From Pithys albifrons albifrons (lineage: Eukaryota; Chordata; Aves; Passeriformes; Thamnophilidae): DNA of 64,000 nucleotides. The stretch is from NCBI RefSeq assembly GCF_047495875.1, contig NC_092465.1:7613160-7677159 (forward strand). The letters run 5' to 3'. The position numbers and the translations under genes are program-made. Of the stretch, positions 1-13,700 are shown in pieces. Within the stretch, counting starts at the first letter, position 1. The number at the start of each line of letters is the position of its first letter. Under the pieces are notes generated by a model. The model did not search any database and had not been told where the DNA came from. It was given only the letters and a program-made list of their open reading frames with translations.

Positions 1-2554
1 GATGGATAATTTTATTCACTCATGTTCTTACTGGGTCTGATGATTCCATATCAGGCTCTGTAGTTTCATATCGCTGCTTGTGGCAGGTGCACTTTATCAC
101 CCTCACTTGAGGTAAAAGGAGATAGTGCCTCAGGAAAGAATTTAAGAGAGAAAGATTTTAAGCAACCAGAACTCTTCATAAGACAGGATAGTTTTACTTT
201 TTCCTAATGTGCTATTGTTTTCTGCAATCAGTGAACCTGAGATGGTGGAAAACCTTTTTAAGAGTCTGGAAGCAAGAGTGAGATACATTCCAGTTAATCG
301 AATATTTGGCTCATGAGTTCTTAAAAGAATCCTCTTAATCAAGTCAGTCCTATGCTGTATTTTTTTAAGTAGAATAAGCATTCTTATAAAGCATAAAATA
401 CTGAAATAATACATTCAAGTCTATACTAGGTAGTGATCATTCAGATAAAATGCTTTTCAAAAATTCTGGTTATATTAGTCCATTCTTACAGCTGATGAAT
501 CAAAAGTGAAGCAATATAGCTAAACAAAAATGTACATTATAGAGTATCACAGTAATTAAATTTTCATTTTAAGCTTGGATTGAAAATAAAGGAATCTTTC
601 AGATTAACCTTCCAAAATAATCAAATTTTCTTATTAAAATGATAGCCTGTAAAATTTAATTTCAGGACAAATTAAACTTTTTGTTGAAGTTATAATAGAA
701 CATCGTGCTCTTAGAAACTAATGCCAAAGGCATCTATATTTTATTCACTATCCTTTGGGGATGCAAAAGTGAAACTCCCTTTTCTTAATTCAAACTTTAA
801 ATCTATACATCCTGCTCTGAATTGGGCTTGATGTCAGTCTCTCCTTAAGGTGAATTCCTTGTCTGTCTGTTCATAATAGACACCTGGAATGATTTTATTA
901 TCTGCTTTTCTGTGTGCTGTCTCGCCATGGAAACCTCAGTAGGGTGGTACCACAATTAGGTTTTGTTTTTGCGCTCTCAAGAAGAAAAGCAAAGAAGTAC
1001 TCCAGTTTCCTTTCATCAAATGGAGGGTTTGGGAGCTCTTTGTTTTGTGCACTGAACTGGAAAAAATAGCTATATGGTCTTTGAAATTTGAAATTTTGTG
1101 TGCTGCCTTCCTAGAGGGGAGATAAACTAGTCATTCCAATTTCAGTGCTTGCATATGTCTATGTAGTTTTTTCACTGTCTTTTATTTGTTTCTTAATTTT
1201 TGAAAAAATAACGAAATTTGTTATGATCTTGGTTTTTTACTTGTTTGGAGTCATACTACACACACAGCCAGGAGAGTGGGTGCCATGGTGTGCTGTGTGT
1301 AGTATTGCTTGGGTTTATTTGCTGATCAACAAAAGAACAAGGCAGTTCTGTCCAGTTAATGATGGCAAGAACAGTTCTTTGTTTTCCTTCAGCTCTAACA
1401 AATAGCCCCCTCCACCTGCAAAACTGTCCCCTGTTTTTTTCTTCTTTCTGGACACAAGGTTTTGTTTGAATCCTGGGTGGTAGTCAGGGTGGATTCCCCA
1501 AACTGGAGCCTTTCTTTATCATAGAGAGTGAAGCTGTCTCTGTCCCAGGATCTTAAACCTGCATATACCTGGTCCTCTGGGATTATTTTAATTTTTCACG
1601 CTGCTTCCCTCCCTTCCTGTTCTCTTCTTATTCCTGGGAACATTTGCACTCATGATAACACTCAGATTCTATTTTAGCTATTTTCATTTCTTCCATATTG
1701 CCAGCATGCAATCTTCTTTGCTTATGAATTTCCTTCCCTAATCCGTGACTCAGAAGCAATGAGGTTTCCTTTCCTGGAGGAATAGCTGGGCTACTGCATC
1801 ATGCACCAGTCTGGGACTGGGAAGCAGGTCCAAAATGCAGAACAGTGTCTCTTTGGCTCACTCATTCTCACATCCCTTTTGTTCACTTTTCTGAACAAAT
1901 AGCTTGTTCTCTGGGAATTTTGAGGAATGTGTTTCTGTCCATGTGCAGAGGAGAGCATTCCTGCCCTCATATGGCTCCCTGCTCTGTGGGTCAGGGATGG
2001 GGTCACTTGGGCTGAGCTGTTATCCAGTCACAGTAAAAACTCTGCAGTGTGGTGTAGGCAGCAACTGAGTGTAAGAGTAAAAGCCCATAGCTGAAAGGCT
2101 CTTCAAAACAGGGAGTTGACAAAGAATCTCTGGTCTGAAATGTTTACCAAGTATTTTAGCATTGAAAAACATATTAAAAAAGCATTTATATGAATCATTG
2201 ATATGTTACTGAAATCTGCTTTATGCAAAACTTGGATGAAAATATCATGTAAATAGATGACGAATTTTATTGCAGACATTGTGTCCACATTTGTCAAGAT
2301 ACATCAATATTGCAATAGAAGCACTTCATTTGTGTCTTTCCAAATGTATTCAGACAGTTTTTTGATATATTTGTAAGGGTAATTCACAATAGGGAATAGA
2401 GCTTGAATGTAGAACCTAGGTAATGTTTCTTAAAAGCATAGATGCTTTCAGGTTTTTGGGATCATGATAACAGTATTGTCAACCCATATTTGTAGAAGAA
2501 GTATAGATGGGAGCTAACATAAAAAAAAACATTTTTATGGTCTGAATTTCAAGT

Positions 2555-2572
2555 TATATATATATATATATA
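2555..2572. repeat. (TA)9 dinucleotide repeat
   Basis: Nine uninterrupted TA units in noncoding DNA. Confidence 0.9.
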
Positions 2573-3079
2573 TCTTCATATACTTACACAAAACTTATTG
2601 ACTGTATAAATACGAACATTGTTTTGGAAACCATCATCTACAATCAGTTGCTTTACAGAACATATTCTGAGTCTCACCCATTCTCTGGGGTATTATCCAA
2701 ACTATATGATCACTGAGTGCAGTAGAGCAAGGGATTTTACTGCAGATTCACAAGCATGGATTTCACAACAAATGGAGGTAAATGAGGTGATCTCCAGTGA
2801 CACTTATCAACATATGTCGCATATTCTCTGACACTGTGCTAAGTTAATTTTAGTGTGTGAAGCTTGTTCAAGTTAATATCTGAATAGTCATAAAAGATAA
2901 CTCTGGGCAATAAGTACTTTTGATCTATTGACCATTGTCTACATATTTGTTTTTTTTACAAATCTAATTATTGCTCTGGGATGTATGTAATTGAGTTCTT
3001 ATTGTAATACCAGTATGCCTGACTCCAGAATAAATGTTCTTGCTAGTGAACATTAAGTATTGCATAGTGATAATGTTAG

Positions 3080-3105
3080 AATAATAATAATAATAATAAT
3101 AATAA
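3080..3105. repeat. (AAT)n trinucleotide microsatellite
   Basis: About eight and a half perfect ATA/AAT units in noncoding DNA. Confidence 0.9.
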
Positions 3106-4785
3106 GGTGGAGCCTAGAGCATGCAGTATAATTGCATTATTGTCTTAGTTCTTGCCATTGCTCTTACTTAAAGCAAAATATTTCCATAGAGCTAGCTGCC
3201 CTGTGGGATTTTAATTTGCTCGATTTACAGATGGGTATTTGGATTTCTTTGGGGTAAATGAATTTAGAAGTAGGATTTTAAATAGAATTCTCTTTTGTTA
3301 TCATTTTACATAATAATTGAGGGAAAATCTGTAATGAATGCTCACATAAATGTAGGCAAGAATACATGTGATTTGAATTGCCATGAACCTTTGAATAAAA
3401 AAGGTTCTAGTATGCTATGATCTTTCCAAAAGACATTGCTCACCTAAAACTAAGATCATGAAAGGCCAAACCAATATGACCAATAGCTCATGTATTAATG
3501 TTATTCTCATTCAAGGCACAGTACTTTATCTAAGAGGGAGAGTGGTTCCCAGAAATAATTGTGTGCAGTACTGAAATCCCAGACATTTAAAATAAGCACC
3601 CTGCAGACTTTCCTTCCTAGTTTGTCCTTTTGGTTTGGATATCAAAAACTAGAGTCTCTTTCCAATTTGATCACAATATGGGATATCTAGGTGTTGTCTT
3701 ACCTGATCACTCAAAGACTTTCAAGGGATTTTAACTTATTTTGACTTTCTGTGAGCGTGCAGTGATATAAATAGACGAGGAAGAGAATTTGTTTCAAGTT
3801 CACAATTTGTTATAATTCTGGAATTGTCAATATGGGCACTAAGGCTCAGGACAGACATGGTACAGTCACACTGGATGGGTAAAAGTCATACAGAACTGGT
3901 ACAGGCACACTTCAGGTGGCATTGTTGACCAGATGAACCCAATTTTTTGTCTACAGGCTTTTGTGATACTTAAATGTGGAACAGTTGTTGTGACTGTCAC
4001 TTCTAATTTGCACAGCCGTTGGTGTCAACAGCTCTTTCATGAGAAGAAAAGCTGTAACTATTGGCAATGTAATTTTATCTTAACACGAAATTATACAAGC
4101 TTAGTGTTCAGGCCATTGATATGTAACAATTTATAGATGGGCATGGCCATGAATTGAAAGAGCAGTAGTTGAATTCCATTGCTAAAATCCACACAGTATT
4201 TTTATGGTAATTTCTATTGCAGAAAGTATCTCTGGAGTGGAAGTGCCCACAGGAGACTGAACCAACCAGGCCTCCTAAGTTACTCAGCAGTACATTACTA
4301 GACATATATTAGCAGTTTTGGGTCTCACAGAGAAGGACAGAAGACTAGCCATCCACACTGCTGGGAGCTCCACCAGAAGTTCTGGGCTGCCAAGGACACA
4401 AGCATGTACTGTTGGACTGCTTTTGCATGCAGAGCAATCCAGGGCCAGCTCAGTAACAACTATTCCTTATGGCCTTTTGTCACAAGGATTTCCACCACTA
4501 TGCAAAGATTCTATTAAATATTTGTTTCTGTATTTAACTAAATTGAGGTCGGATTCTTAGCCCCAAAAGAGAGTGATGGTGCTCCTCAGATACTGTTCAA
4601 AATTACAGTTTTGTTGAAAGGAACATATGGGCGAAGATTTTTCCCTTTCTGGTTGTTTGCAATAGAGGAGCACAGCAATGGAGTTATGTTTAACACAACA
4701 AAGTCTCATAGCTGAAATGTGCCATTTGTGCGCCTGTTTCTCAGAAAACAAGCTGTTCTTTCCTTCCCAGAATCATATTCTGTAG

Positions 4786-4909
4786 TCACAGAATGATTTA
4801 GGTTGTAAGGGACATGAAAGACCATCTTGTTCCAACTCCCCTGCCGTGGGAAGAGACACCTTCCACTAGAGCAGGTGGCTCAAAGCCCCACCCAACCTGG
4901 TCTTGGCTA
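4786..4909 (-). mobile_element. CR1 LINE 3'-end fragment (short, 5'-truncated)
   Basis: On the + strand the sequence runs from cacagaatgattta through a diverged 'AAGACCATCTTGTTCCAACTCC' segment to CACCTTCCACTAGAGCAGGT and CAAAGCCCCACCCAACCTGG. This is the familiar reverse complement of the last part of bird CR1 elements. The 3' end is on the left, so the element lies on the minus strand, antisense to the host gene. Only about 125 bp remain, which is typical of CR1 5' truncation. No reading frame is kept. Confidence 0.88.
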
Positions 4910-7900
4910 CAACTCAAAGCAAGGTGAATAAAAAATTAAAGAGAAAGCAAAATAAGGATGTCCTGTGCTTACATAAAAGTTATCTACATATTTGCATGGT
5001 CTTTGACTATATCCAATTACTGATAGTTTTTGACTGACTCTGTAATTCAGATGACCATCTTTCTTGCCACCAGGAGTTTCCTTTGAGAATGCACAGCCAA
5101 CCCTTGAAGGACTAAGTTTGCAGAAGCAGAGATGAGGTCTCAGATATAGATCTACATTTTCACAGTGTACAGACAGCATTATACAACCACTTTAACCCAC
5201 CAGACATCCTCTATATATCTACAGTAACAGAAGGTGAAGATTGACTACCTTGCTGGTACTATTTTGTATTATACTGACTGTAATTCTAGATTTACATTTC
5301 CCTCTACTATACAGTGTTTCCATCTTTTGCTGTGTCTTCTAGTTCTAACTTTCAGAAAGAATCCATGGAAGTCAACCCATACACATTGCCTGAATCATGT
5401 ACATCTGCAACAGACATAACAGAAATTGTGGAGCCACTCTTTGGGAGGCAAGGTGATGCTGTGGCTCACAGCCTGACTGATACAGGTCATCCTGATGTGT
5501 CCAGGGACTTCCCTTTTATGCACAGCATGTTGTCTGCAGCCCCAGTCTTGCCCTTAGTGGTGGTGTTCTTGTTATCGTTGTTTCTAATTCAGAGGATGGA
5601 TTTATTTGAGAGACAAAGGTATGGCTCTCATATGCCTCTGCTTGGTAGTCCTCAGAGACTGGAATAACCTCCTGGAATTTATAGCAAATACCAGTTTTAA
5701 GATTATCTACCTGCTGCTTGGAGATACTGGAATCTTTGTATGTGAAAGCCAACTGGTGGCTCCTTATCTGCATGTGCTCCTCCTGCAGGATAAATCAGGG
5801 CTGCTCACAGCAGGGCTGTGCTGGCACATGGCCTGAGGGCAGCTCACGCTGTGCCTGTGTGAGGATAGTGAGGGCACCATCCTGTGCTTCCCACGGGACC
5901 CAGTGCCAGTTCCCACCCCACTTGGTTCCTCAGGAGAGCAGCGAGACACCCAGGGAGTTGTTGTCATCTCCCACCTGGCAACTGCTTCCAGAGTTCCCAG
6001 GTCTTCAATGTGCCTCTTGGCTCTTGCCCAAAAGAGCATTTTAATAAGAGAGTCTTGCCTGCCTGTAGCCTCTCCAGGGCCCTGTGAGGATCCAGATGTG
6101 CTTTGCTCACCTGACACAGCATTGCCCAGTCTGGGCTGGTATTGAAGGCACTGGGCAAGAGGGTCTAGCAAGTAAATAAGCATTTTTATCTATCAAATCA
6201 TTTGTGCTTTCAAAGTTAAGGATAATGAATGAGAAATAATAGACACCATTTCCTGCAATCAGCTGCCTAGTGACAGAAGGGTTTGGACACAGAAGTTGTG
6301 AAGGCAGTCTGTGTTCCTTGGTGTTCCAAGGCTGGGTCTGATATGGCCCAGTGACGGGCGCTCTCCCTACTTCCACTGCTCCATTAAGGACATTGTTCAT
6401 TCTGTGTTTTGACATTATTTTATTGGAATTCTCAAACCAGCAGGAAGTAATGATACCTATTAAATTTTGAGAAGTTGGGAAAAAAAATTAAACTTTTCTT
6501 ATTTTCTGAGGCAAAAAAAAAGAAAAGTATGCTGTATTGAGAACCATTCTGTCTTTGAAAATTATTTTAACAGAAGAACACACTTAGCAGTACACCAGTT
6601 TATTTCTTTTGGAAAGAATATGTGCTTCTGATCAGAAAAGGTTAAGATAGTTAATCTGAACTATAATAACATACTTGAAAAGCTGAAGTTTTTATCTGAT
6701 CTGGAATGATTTTCCCTACATTTTATTTTTGCGTTCTGATTTTCTCTGAGAAGTTTTCTTGATGAGATTGAGAAACAAGACCACTATTACTTGGCATTTG
6801 CCCCAAAAATTACTTGGTTGTATAATAATGTACTATTTATTCTTTTATTCCTATGGGTCAGCTTCTGCAATTCTGCTTATGGTGAGAACTAGTCAGTTAA
6901 TACATTGCTCTCATTCCAAAATACAAGGGAAGAAAATTGGCTTATTTCTAGCAATTTAAATCCAGAGTAATTCTGTTGCCTTAATTACTGTTACATAAAA
7001 TCTACTGAATTTGAATTTCAGAATAGCTTGGCTTATGTGTACTTCACTCAAAGGTAGATATTTTAATACTGTCGCTTTAGTCAAGTGTAGCTACTTCAAT
7101 ACTTACAAACCCCTTCACAAAAGTTTAAGTGCTAATACAGGTTTCCTGGAAGGGAAGATTATTACTTTAAGTGTGGTACTATAATGAACCAATTTATAAG
7201 AGAATATCTGCATGAAATATCTTTATGCATATTTGTCTCATATTGCCATATATACACATGTGAAGAAGAAACAGCTTAGCTTCTAGAACAATTCTTTTTT
7301 TCTGCAGAGAACTTTGCTAATCAGTGTAACTGAAGCCTTCCATTTTGAGAAGGAAAGTGCCTGAGACGTGGCTTGGCAGCGTCCCCTCCAGAATGGTCAG
7401 TGGTTTCACTTCTGGCAGCTGAAGTGCCAGAGGGCACTGTGCTGTTGGGAATGTGAATATCCATTCACCAGAGGCAGGCTGAGGTCAACAGCAGCATTTG
7501 GTCACAAGGTTACTGTAGTTCACTTTGACAGCCAGGCTGGAGACCTGGGGACAGGAAACTCTGGTCTGATGAGTGAACTTAAATGTGAAGTTCATGACAA
7601 AGATTTTCTTCTTTTACAGTCCTTTTTTATCTGAGCTGTTTCAAAAGAAATACATGTTTCTGATGCATGGAACAGCCAATAAAAGCATCATTGGGAAATT
7701 TATTAGTGTTACTGCAGAACTGTTCAGGAGGGATGATAGCTTGTAGTGGTGAGGAGTGTTTTGAGTGAAGAGTAATATGTAGTGCATTTAGATTGATACG
7801 TGAGTGGAAGGAGGCACATGGCAGAGACATAAAGTACGTACCTCCTTCTCTTATCCATCACATGCATTCAGTCCAGGGAGTATTACTGCTCACTCTGCTC

Positions 7901-8945
7901 ACTTTGTAAGTGAAATCCAGAGATGAAAAAGAAGAACTTAATATGTTTTTCCTGACAACAGTAATGTTAAATCATGAACGATTTGGGATGTTCCTGTAAA
8001 TTTTGTGATATGTTGCATTCTTTTGTTTTCCTTCAATTTTGGTCAGCTTGTTCTGAAGAAAAGCTGTTAGCTAAACAAAAATATATTATTATTACACTTG
8101 CTGATGTACCATCTAAAGCAAAGCTATGTTTTAATCTGTTCTTCCACTGAGAGAAAAGAAAGCTACAGAAAACAGATGAATAGACAGAAGTAAGCAAGGT
8201 AAACCAGATGCCATATTTATAGTCTTAACTCAGAGATCATTTAGATGGCATGCCATTTTAGTTGCATATAATTTCTATTTTATATTCTAATTTGTTTTTT
8301 CTATTACAATGTGGGATTTTTCAGACCTGGGTCATGATGTTTAACGGGATAAATAAAATTAACAAATAAAGAAAATTTGTTTTAAAACTTGCTTGTGGAA
8401 AAAACATTCAGGTCACAGTGATACCAGTGGCTACTCCAGTACACACTTTGTGATTTCATCAGTCTCACTTCAAATTGCTCTGACTTAACATTTGTGTCTT
8501 CTATACATCTCAGGTTTCACTAAATGAAATAGATTATAAAGCATATCAGAAGATACTGCAAGTTTTCAAGGGCATATTTAGAAAAGAAAAGGTGTTGGGG
8601 GGGAGAAAGGGGAGCAAGATACCACTGGAAAACAATTTTGCCTTGTTGGAATGTTAAGTCACTAGTCCTTGGAGCAGTTGCTGCCTCTTTTTTCAGCTTG
8701 TGCAGTCAGACTGAGCTACTTGTGCATAGCGTGAGGCTGTTTCTTTAATGAAAGTACAAAGAAACTCTCATCTAGAGTTTTTGTCTTGATCAACAGTCAT
8801 TTCATACTGCTCATTCTCAGTGAATAGTGGTGAACACCAGGAGGTCTGCAGTGGAAAGAACACTGAAAAGACATCAGCTAAGAATACATCAAGACTGTAG
8901 AATGGCCTTGCAAGGAAAAGCATTCACAATTTATAATTACATTAT
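4910..8945. other. Noncoding stretch upstream of solo LTR (probably intron)
   Basis: No exon or clear repeat. The part from about 5.4 to 6.4 kb is less AT-rich and carries several overlapping chance frames of up to 139 codons on both strands. Their translations have no recognisable domain or consistent composition. The rest is AT-rich intron-like sequence. Confidence 0.65.
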
Positions 8946-9490
8946 TGTCGCTTAACCCCAGCTGGCAACTCAGCCCCCCAACCCCCTCTAGCAGGATTGG
9001 GAAAAGAGAATCCAAAGCGTAAAAGTAGAAAACTCTTGGGTTGACATGGGAACAGTTTAGTAATTGAATTATTATAACAATAACAACAACAAACTGTAAT
9101 GAAAGGGCAAATAACAAAGAGAAAAACAAGAAAGACAAGTGATGCAAATGTAAACAATTGATGATGCCAACTGACCGATGCCCAGCCAGCCCCTGACCAT
9201 GGCACCTTGGCCAACCTTCCCCATAGTACATTGCTGAGCATGATGCCGATGGTCTGGTCCATCTCTTGGGTCCGTTGGGTACAGCTGAGTCCTCCCTCAA
9301 CTCCTTGTGCACCCCCAGCCCCCTCCTTGCTGGGGTGGGATAAGGTGATAAGCAGAAAAGCCCTCAGCTCTGTGTAGTCTCTGCTCAGCACTAGCTAAAC
9401 ATCTTGGTGTTATCAACCCTGCTTCCAGCACACATCTCAGGCACAGCCCCTGTGAAGATAAATAACTCTACCCCAGCCCAAACCAGTGCA
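8946..9490 (-). mobile_element. Solo LTR of an avian endogenous retrovirus
   Basis: The block starts tgtcgcttaaccccagctgg and ends in ...aaccagtgca, giving the TG...CA borders of an LTR. Inside are stretches I recognise from a common bird LTR family: the 'GGGTTGA-ATGG-AACAGTTTA' segment, a short AT-rich simple repeat, TGCTGAGCATGATG, a TTGTGCACCCCCAGCC segment, a GGGGTGGGATAAGG-like segment, and a CTGTGTAGT-CTGCTCAGCA segment. In related copies the promoter TATA box lies on the opposite strand, so I place its sense on minus. Here that TATA region has decayed. No gag, pol or env lies next to it, so it is a solo LTR of about 545 bp left by recombination. I could not see a clear target-site duplication. 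Minus-strand frames of 144 and 149 codons here are chance frames in the LTR. Confidence 0.85.
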
Positions 9491-10329
9491 TGCATGAACA
9501 ATTCTGTACATGGATTTAAAAATTGCAACTTGAGTTTGGAGGGAAGAGTCTGTCTTTGTTGTAGAAGGAGTGTTAAAAATTAATTCGGTCACTGAAATCT
9601 AAGATAATTGTTCAGTAAATACCTTGTTTAGAAAGTCCTTTGGAAGCTCTGGAGCCACCACAGAAAGTGCTAAATGTTTTCCTTGAAGACTGGATTCTTG
9701 GATGCCTATTACCACTGCCTCTATATATGATCAGTTAATAACCACATTGTGAATATTTTTGATTTTTTTTCTCAAATAAATGGTTAAGAGCAATCATAAG
9801 CACTATTTAATTATGTGTCCTACATATATTTTATTCTTAGGTGATTAATTTGTGGTTAAAATGTGTTTTTGGAAAACTGCAGGCACGACTCTCAGAAGAA
9901 TTTGAATTTATAACCGTTATAAACCCTTCATCTCTAATAAATTTTAGAAGCTGAAGTATTGAAAGAAATTCAGAAAAGAAAATCCCACTCAGGCATCACA
10001 ATCTGACACCTAAAATTGAAATAGGCATATTTTCTATCTGAGGGATCATTACTGCATTGCATCCAAAAAAGTTTACTTCTCTGGAGGACTTGTGTTTATT
10101 ACATGAAAATGGTCTTTAACTTCTACATGCAAAGGTGTCATGTCTAATTATTACTTACCAGTTTCCAAACAAGCAATTCATGTCATCCACCACTCATTGG
10201 GAAAATCAGCATTTCAAAGATCTTCTTCTTTTAACTCTTCTTTGGTTCAAGCAGAACTTTGTCACATGTCCTCGTGATAGACTGGTGTTATGATCAGTGC
10301 TGAAGAGCCCAGATCCAGTTATCTCAGCA
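9491..10329. other. Noncoding stretch (probably intron)
   Basis: AT-rich sequence between the solo LTR and a CR1 fragment. No exon, RNA gene or repeat family was recognised. Confidence 0.65.
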
Positions 10330-10720
10330 TTAGATTATGCTGTGTTGTGTTATTACAGCCACTTGGCCAGTGAACTTCGCAATATCTGTGTGAGTCAGGA
10401 ATCCCCCTGGGTAACTTGTTCCAGTTACTGTATGACCACCCTAACAGGAGAAAAAAAAAGAAAGAAAATAAATTAAAAAAAGTCTTCCTAATATCTAATT
10501 GGAATTTTTCATGTTCTAAGCTGTGTCCATTGTACCTGGTCATTTCATTTGCAGTAAGTGTCTGGCTCCATCGCGTCTCTTCCCGGGCAGGTACCTTCCT
10601 GTGCAGTTGGCTCCCAGCCTCTGCTGGTGCCCAGGATTATTCCTGCCTTGTGCAGGACTTGCTGAGGGCTGTGGCAGCTGCTGTGCTGCTGTTGGTTCTG
10701 TTTGGCCTCATTTCATATCT
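10330..10720 (-). mobile_element. Old CR1 LINE fragment
   Basis: Diverged but recognisable CR1 in antisense. It contains CCCCCTGGGTAACTTGTTCCAG, then GACCACCCTAACAGG and TCTTCCTAATATCTAATTGG, then TGTACCTGGTCATTTC, and GTGCCCAGGATTATTCCTGC with TTGTGCAGGAC. Read on the minus strand, one frame shows LDIRKTFF followed by WNKLPRGIP, the end of the CR1 reverse transcriptase frame. An A-rich insertion (about 10449-10486) splits it. Boundaries are approximate and the right-hand part, after 10600, is weaker. Confidence 0.72.
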
Positions 10721-13700
10721 GGTATTTGTTGTTACTACCAGAGGAAGAGCCCCAATTACAATTATTGAGTAATCATAATTTCCACTGTGAAAATCTAGAA
10801 TAATGTTTGCTAGCTACTTCTTTTTCTTTTTCTTTGTGTCACCTGACATTTACTCTTCTTGGTTTGAAATTTCATAGTTCCAAATTGAAATTTTTTAAAG
10901 TGAGCTCATTTTTTTCCTTTCTTTTTTTTTTTTCTCTGTGCATGTAGGTGTGTAGTGTCATTCCTAGAAAGCATTTTAGAAAGATGAAAAGGCAAAGGAC
11001 CTGTGGTGCTGCCAGTAAAACTTCAAAAGTAACATAATTTCTGAAATAATAATGGTTAAGAAATAGCTGCTACGTGTCCCTTTGACATTTGTTTGTTCCT
11101 CGAAAAGGTGCCAGTTCTTAGAGGAAAGGCATCTCAATTACTGTGTCCAGAGGGTCAGCAGCCTTTTGCCTTTCTTGGAATGAAGGAGAAGGTAATCTCT
11201 GAAATAGGCAGTTTGTTTTCTTATCTTTTGAAAGCCTCTGTATGATCTTCTTTATCACTATAGTTACTCCCTGTTTGTAAGCAGTGAAAATATTTCCTTT
11301 TCAGTATTCTGAAAGGCAGTGGAAGAGAGAAGATTGGCTTTACATTCTACAGAGTCCAGTCAATTATCATTTCTAATTTCAGGTGGATTTCCTGCTCTTG
11401 TAATTTATTGTTCTTACTTTATTTATTAGTGGAAAGGGGGAGTATTATCCTGCTCTTTCCTAGTACAGCTGACTGCAGACCAGCTTTCTGATAAGTCTCA
11501 GTCAGGCCACTTCATTGTACAGCTTCATAGATCAATGTCTTTAGTGATTTATATCTTCTCATTGATTGTGGAAAGCTTGCCATTTCCAGGCTGCAGGGAC
11601 TGTTTCCACCTCTTGTTTTCCATTGGCTGTAGGGCCCATAGTGTTTCATCAAAGAGCTCATCATCAGTGTACTATTTGTTTGATTTATAGAGCAAACTCA
11701 ATACTTGGAAATAGTGGTCAGGGCAGGATGTCATTTAAGATTTGCAAAATACTGTTGGTTTCAGAAAAGCAATGACAGTTTAAAGCAGCTTGAGGAGCTT
11801 ACGCAGTGTGGGCCTCGATTGGAAGTTTCTCATTAATTTCTGTGGGAATGGGTCTGCAGTGAGCAACATAATCCCAGTTTCAGTAAGATTTCAATTTTTA
11901 ATATTTTGATTGTCTCCTTGTTGACCAGAGCATTAGAGATGTAGATGAGCCTTTGCTGTAGAATTCTCATCAGGCTGCTCTGTTTGCATCCTCTCAAGGT
12001 ACAGGCACGTGTCTTAAATTTGTTGGTCTGGGGAGACTCAGAGCTGAGTTACTGCTTTTTTCCTTTTTTTTTTTTTTTATTTTTTCTGCTGTCCAGCTTA
12101 CTTCCAGAGCACCATTTCCATCTGTTACCTTTTCAGAGAAATTAAACTGCACTGTTCAGCAGGACAGCACTTATTCTGCCTTTGCTGGACTTGGGACATG
12201 GACGGGATTTTGTCACTCCCCTTGAAACCCTCCCTGGCTGTGCAGTACATGAGGCAGACAAGCAGAGGCTGTTCAGGAGTATCAAACAATGGGCTTTATT
12301 TGAGATAACAGAAGAAGTATAGGACTCTGGGGAAAAAAAGAATAAGCTTCTTTGCACCATTGTTTGCTGCCTTCAGCCTGCTCACTACAGAGTTTTCTGT
12401 AGGATTTGACCATCAACGCTGGAGACACTTTCCTTGTGCAGTTGTTGCTGCCCCTTCCTCCCCCTCAGATATTAACAGATTTTGCTCTCTCAAGAGGTTT
12501 CTATTATTCCAAAAGCTTTGTCATCCTCCCTCTTCCTTGTCTTGACTTTTTCACAAAAGGTGTGTAAAAAGTACCTGTTTGCTTCCTTGAGTGTGGATTT
12601 TCCGCTCTGTCCTTACTGGGTATCACCCAGGTGGAACTGGCGGAGGAGTCAGGGCAGTGCCCTCAGCACATGACATGCCTGAGTACAATTTCTAAGGTTA
12701 ATAGTGTTTTCTTCTGTTCTGCAGATTTTCTGGGTAGGGTAGATGACACATCAGGGAGCTTTTTAGCCAATGCCTGAAACACTGAAACTTGTTTATTATT
12801 AATCAGTAATAAACTAATTTTGGAACTATATGAGCTGTACTTCAACACTCAGACAGGGGTAACAGTACTAAGTGTCTTTAGGTATTCTACTGCACATCAT
12901 AGTAAAACAGGGTGTGTGTTCTTGATTTTGCCACTTGTATGCAAAGTTCAAAGATTTTGTAATTATAAGATGAATGGGTTACTTCTTTATGTGACTGGTA
13001 TTGACTCTGTGAGAAGTTGTATTGCTCCCCTTTCTGTCATGCAATGTCATAACCTGTGCTTTCTTCCACCTGTCCTTTGAAATTTTTGCCCTGACTTTTA
13101 GCAAGAAAGGTGCCCCTGTGCATATATTTATGTTTTCATCTATTCTTAGCCACATCTGACTCATGTCACATTCTCTTCTAAAAATAATTGTATTTGAATT
13201 GCATCAGAGAGATACCTTTGTCATTTCTTTCCCCTGAGTTCTTGAAGTGTTTTATGTCAACACACTCCTTGGGGCAACTTGAAGGAAAAATGCATTAATG
13301 GCTCCTTTACAGATATTTGATTGTTGTATTGATGACTAACAAACATGAAAAAAACCCACCAAGTACTATATTTATGGTTCCTTTGTGATCAGCATAGCAC
13401 TAATGTTGTAAACCTGATGGAATGCCTCTTTGATGTCTGTATTTTAGGGCTCAGAATGGGATCTGTGCTTCATGATTTGTGTAAGGGTATTCAGTAATTA
13501 AGCCCATAGCTTATAAAATTAATTCTTGATTAAAGTTTTAACATAGTTTCTAAGCTAGCTAATATTTTAAAAATACATTGATATAAATGTGATCTGCAGT
13601 GCTGATTTTTGATTCCATTACATTTATGAGTTTCAGTTAAGATGGTACCTTGCTATTAAGTCTCAGAGAGTTGTATCTGCACAGTTCTTCAAGCTGTATG

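Larger units (their letters stand above)
1..4785. other. Noncoding, upstream of first visible NCKAP5 exon (probably intron)
   Basis: AT-rich, CpG-poor sequence without a supportable exon. Open frames of 60-90 codons on both strands have no family resemblance and no matching splice sites. It holds a (TA)9 run and an AAT microsatellite (listed separately). The acceptor at 14829 shows that the gene begins further upstream, so most or all of this is intron. An unrecognised short 5' exon cannot be excluded. Confidence 0.7.

Noticed and set aside
5764..6183. 139-codon minus-strand frame
   Set aside because: Low-complexity mix of Ser, Gly and Pro with no family resemblance, overlapped by several frames on the other strand.
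8878..9391. Two minus-strand frames of 144 and 149 codons
   Set aside because: They lie almost wholly in the solo LTR and show no retroviral protein motif; chance frames.
10416..10772. 118-codon + strand frame ending in a hydrophobic segment
   Set aside because: It overlaps an antisense CR1 fragment and is a shadow of that repeat.
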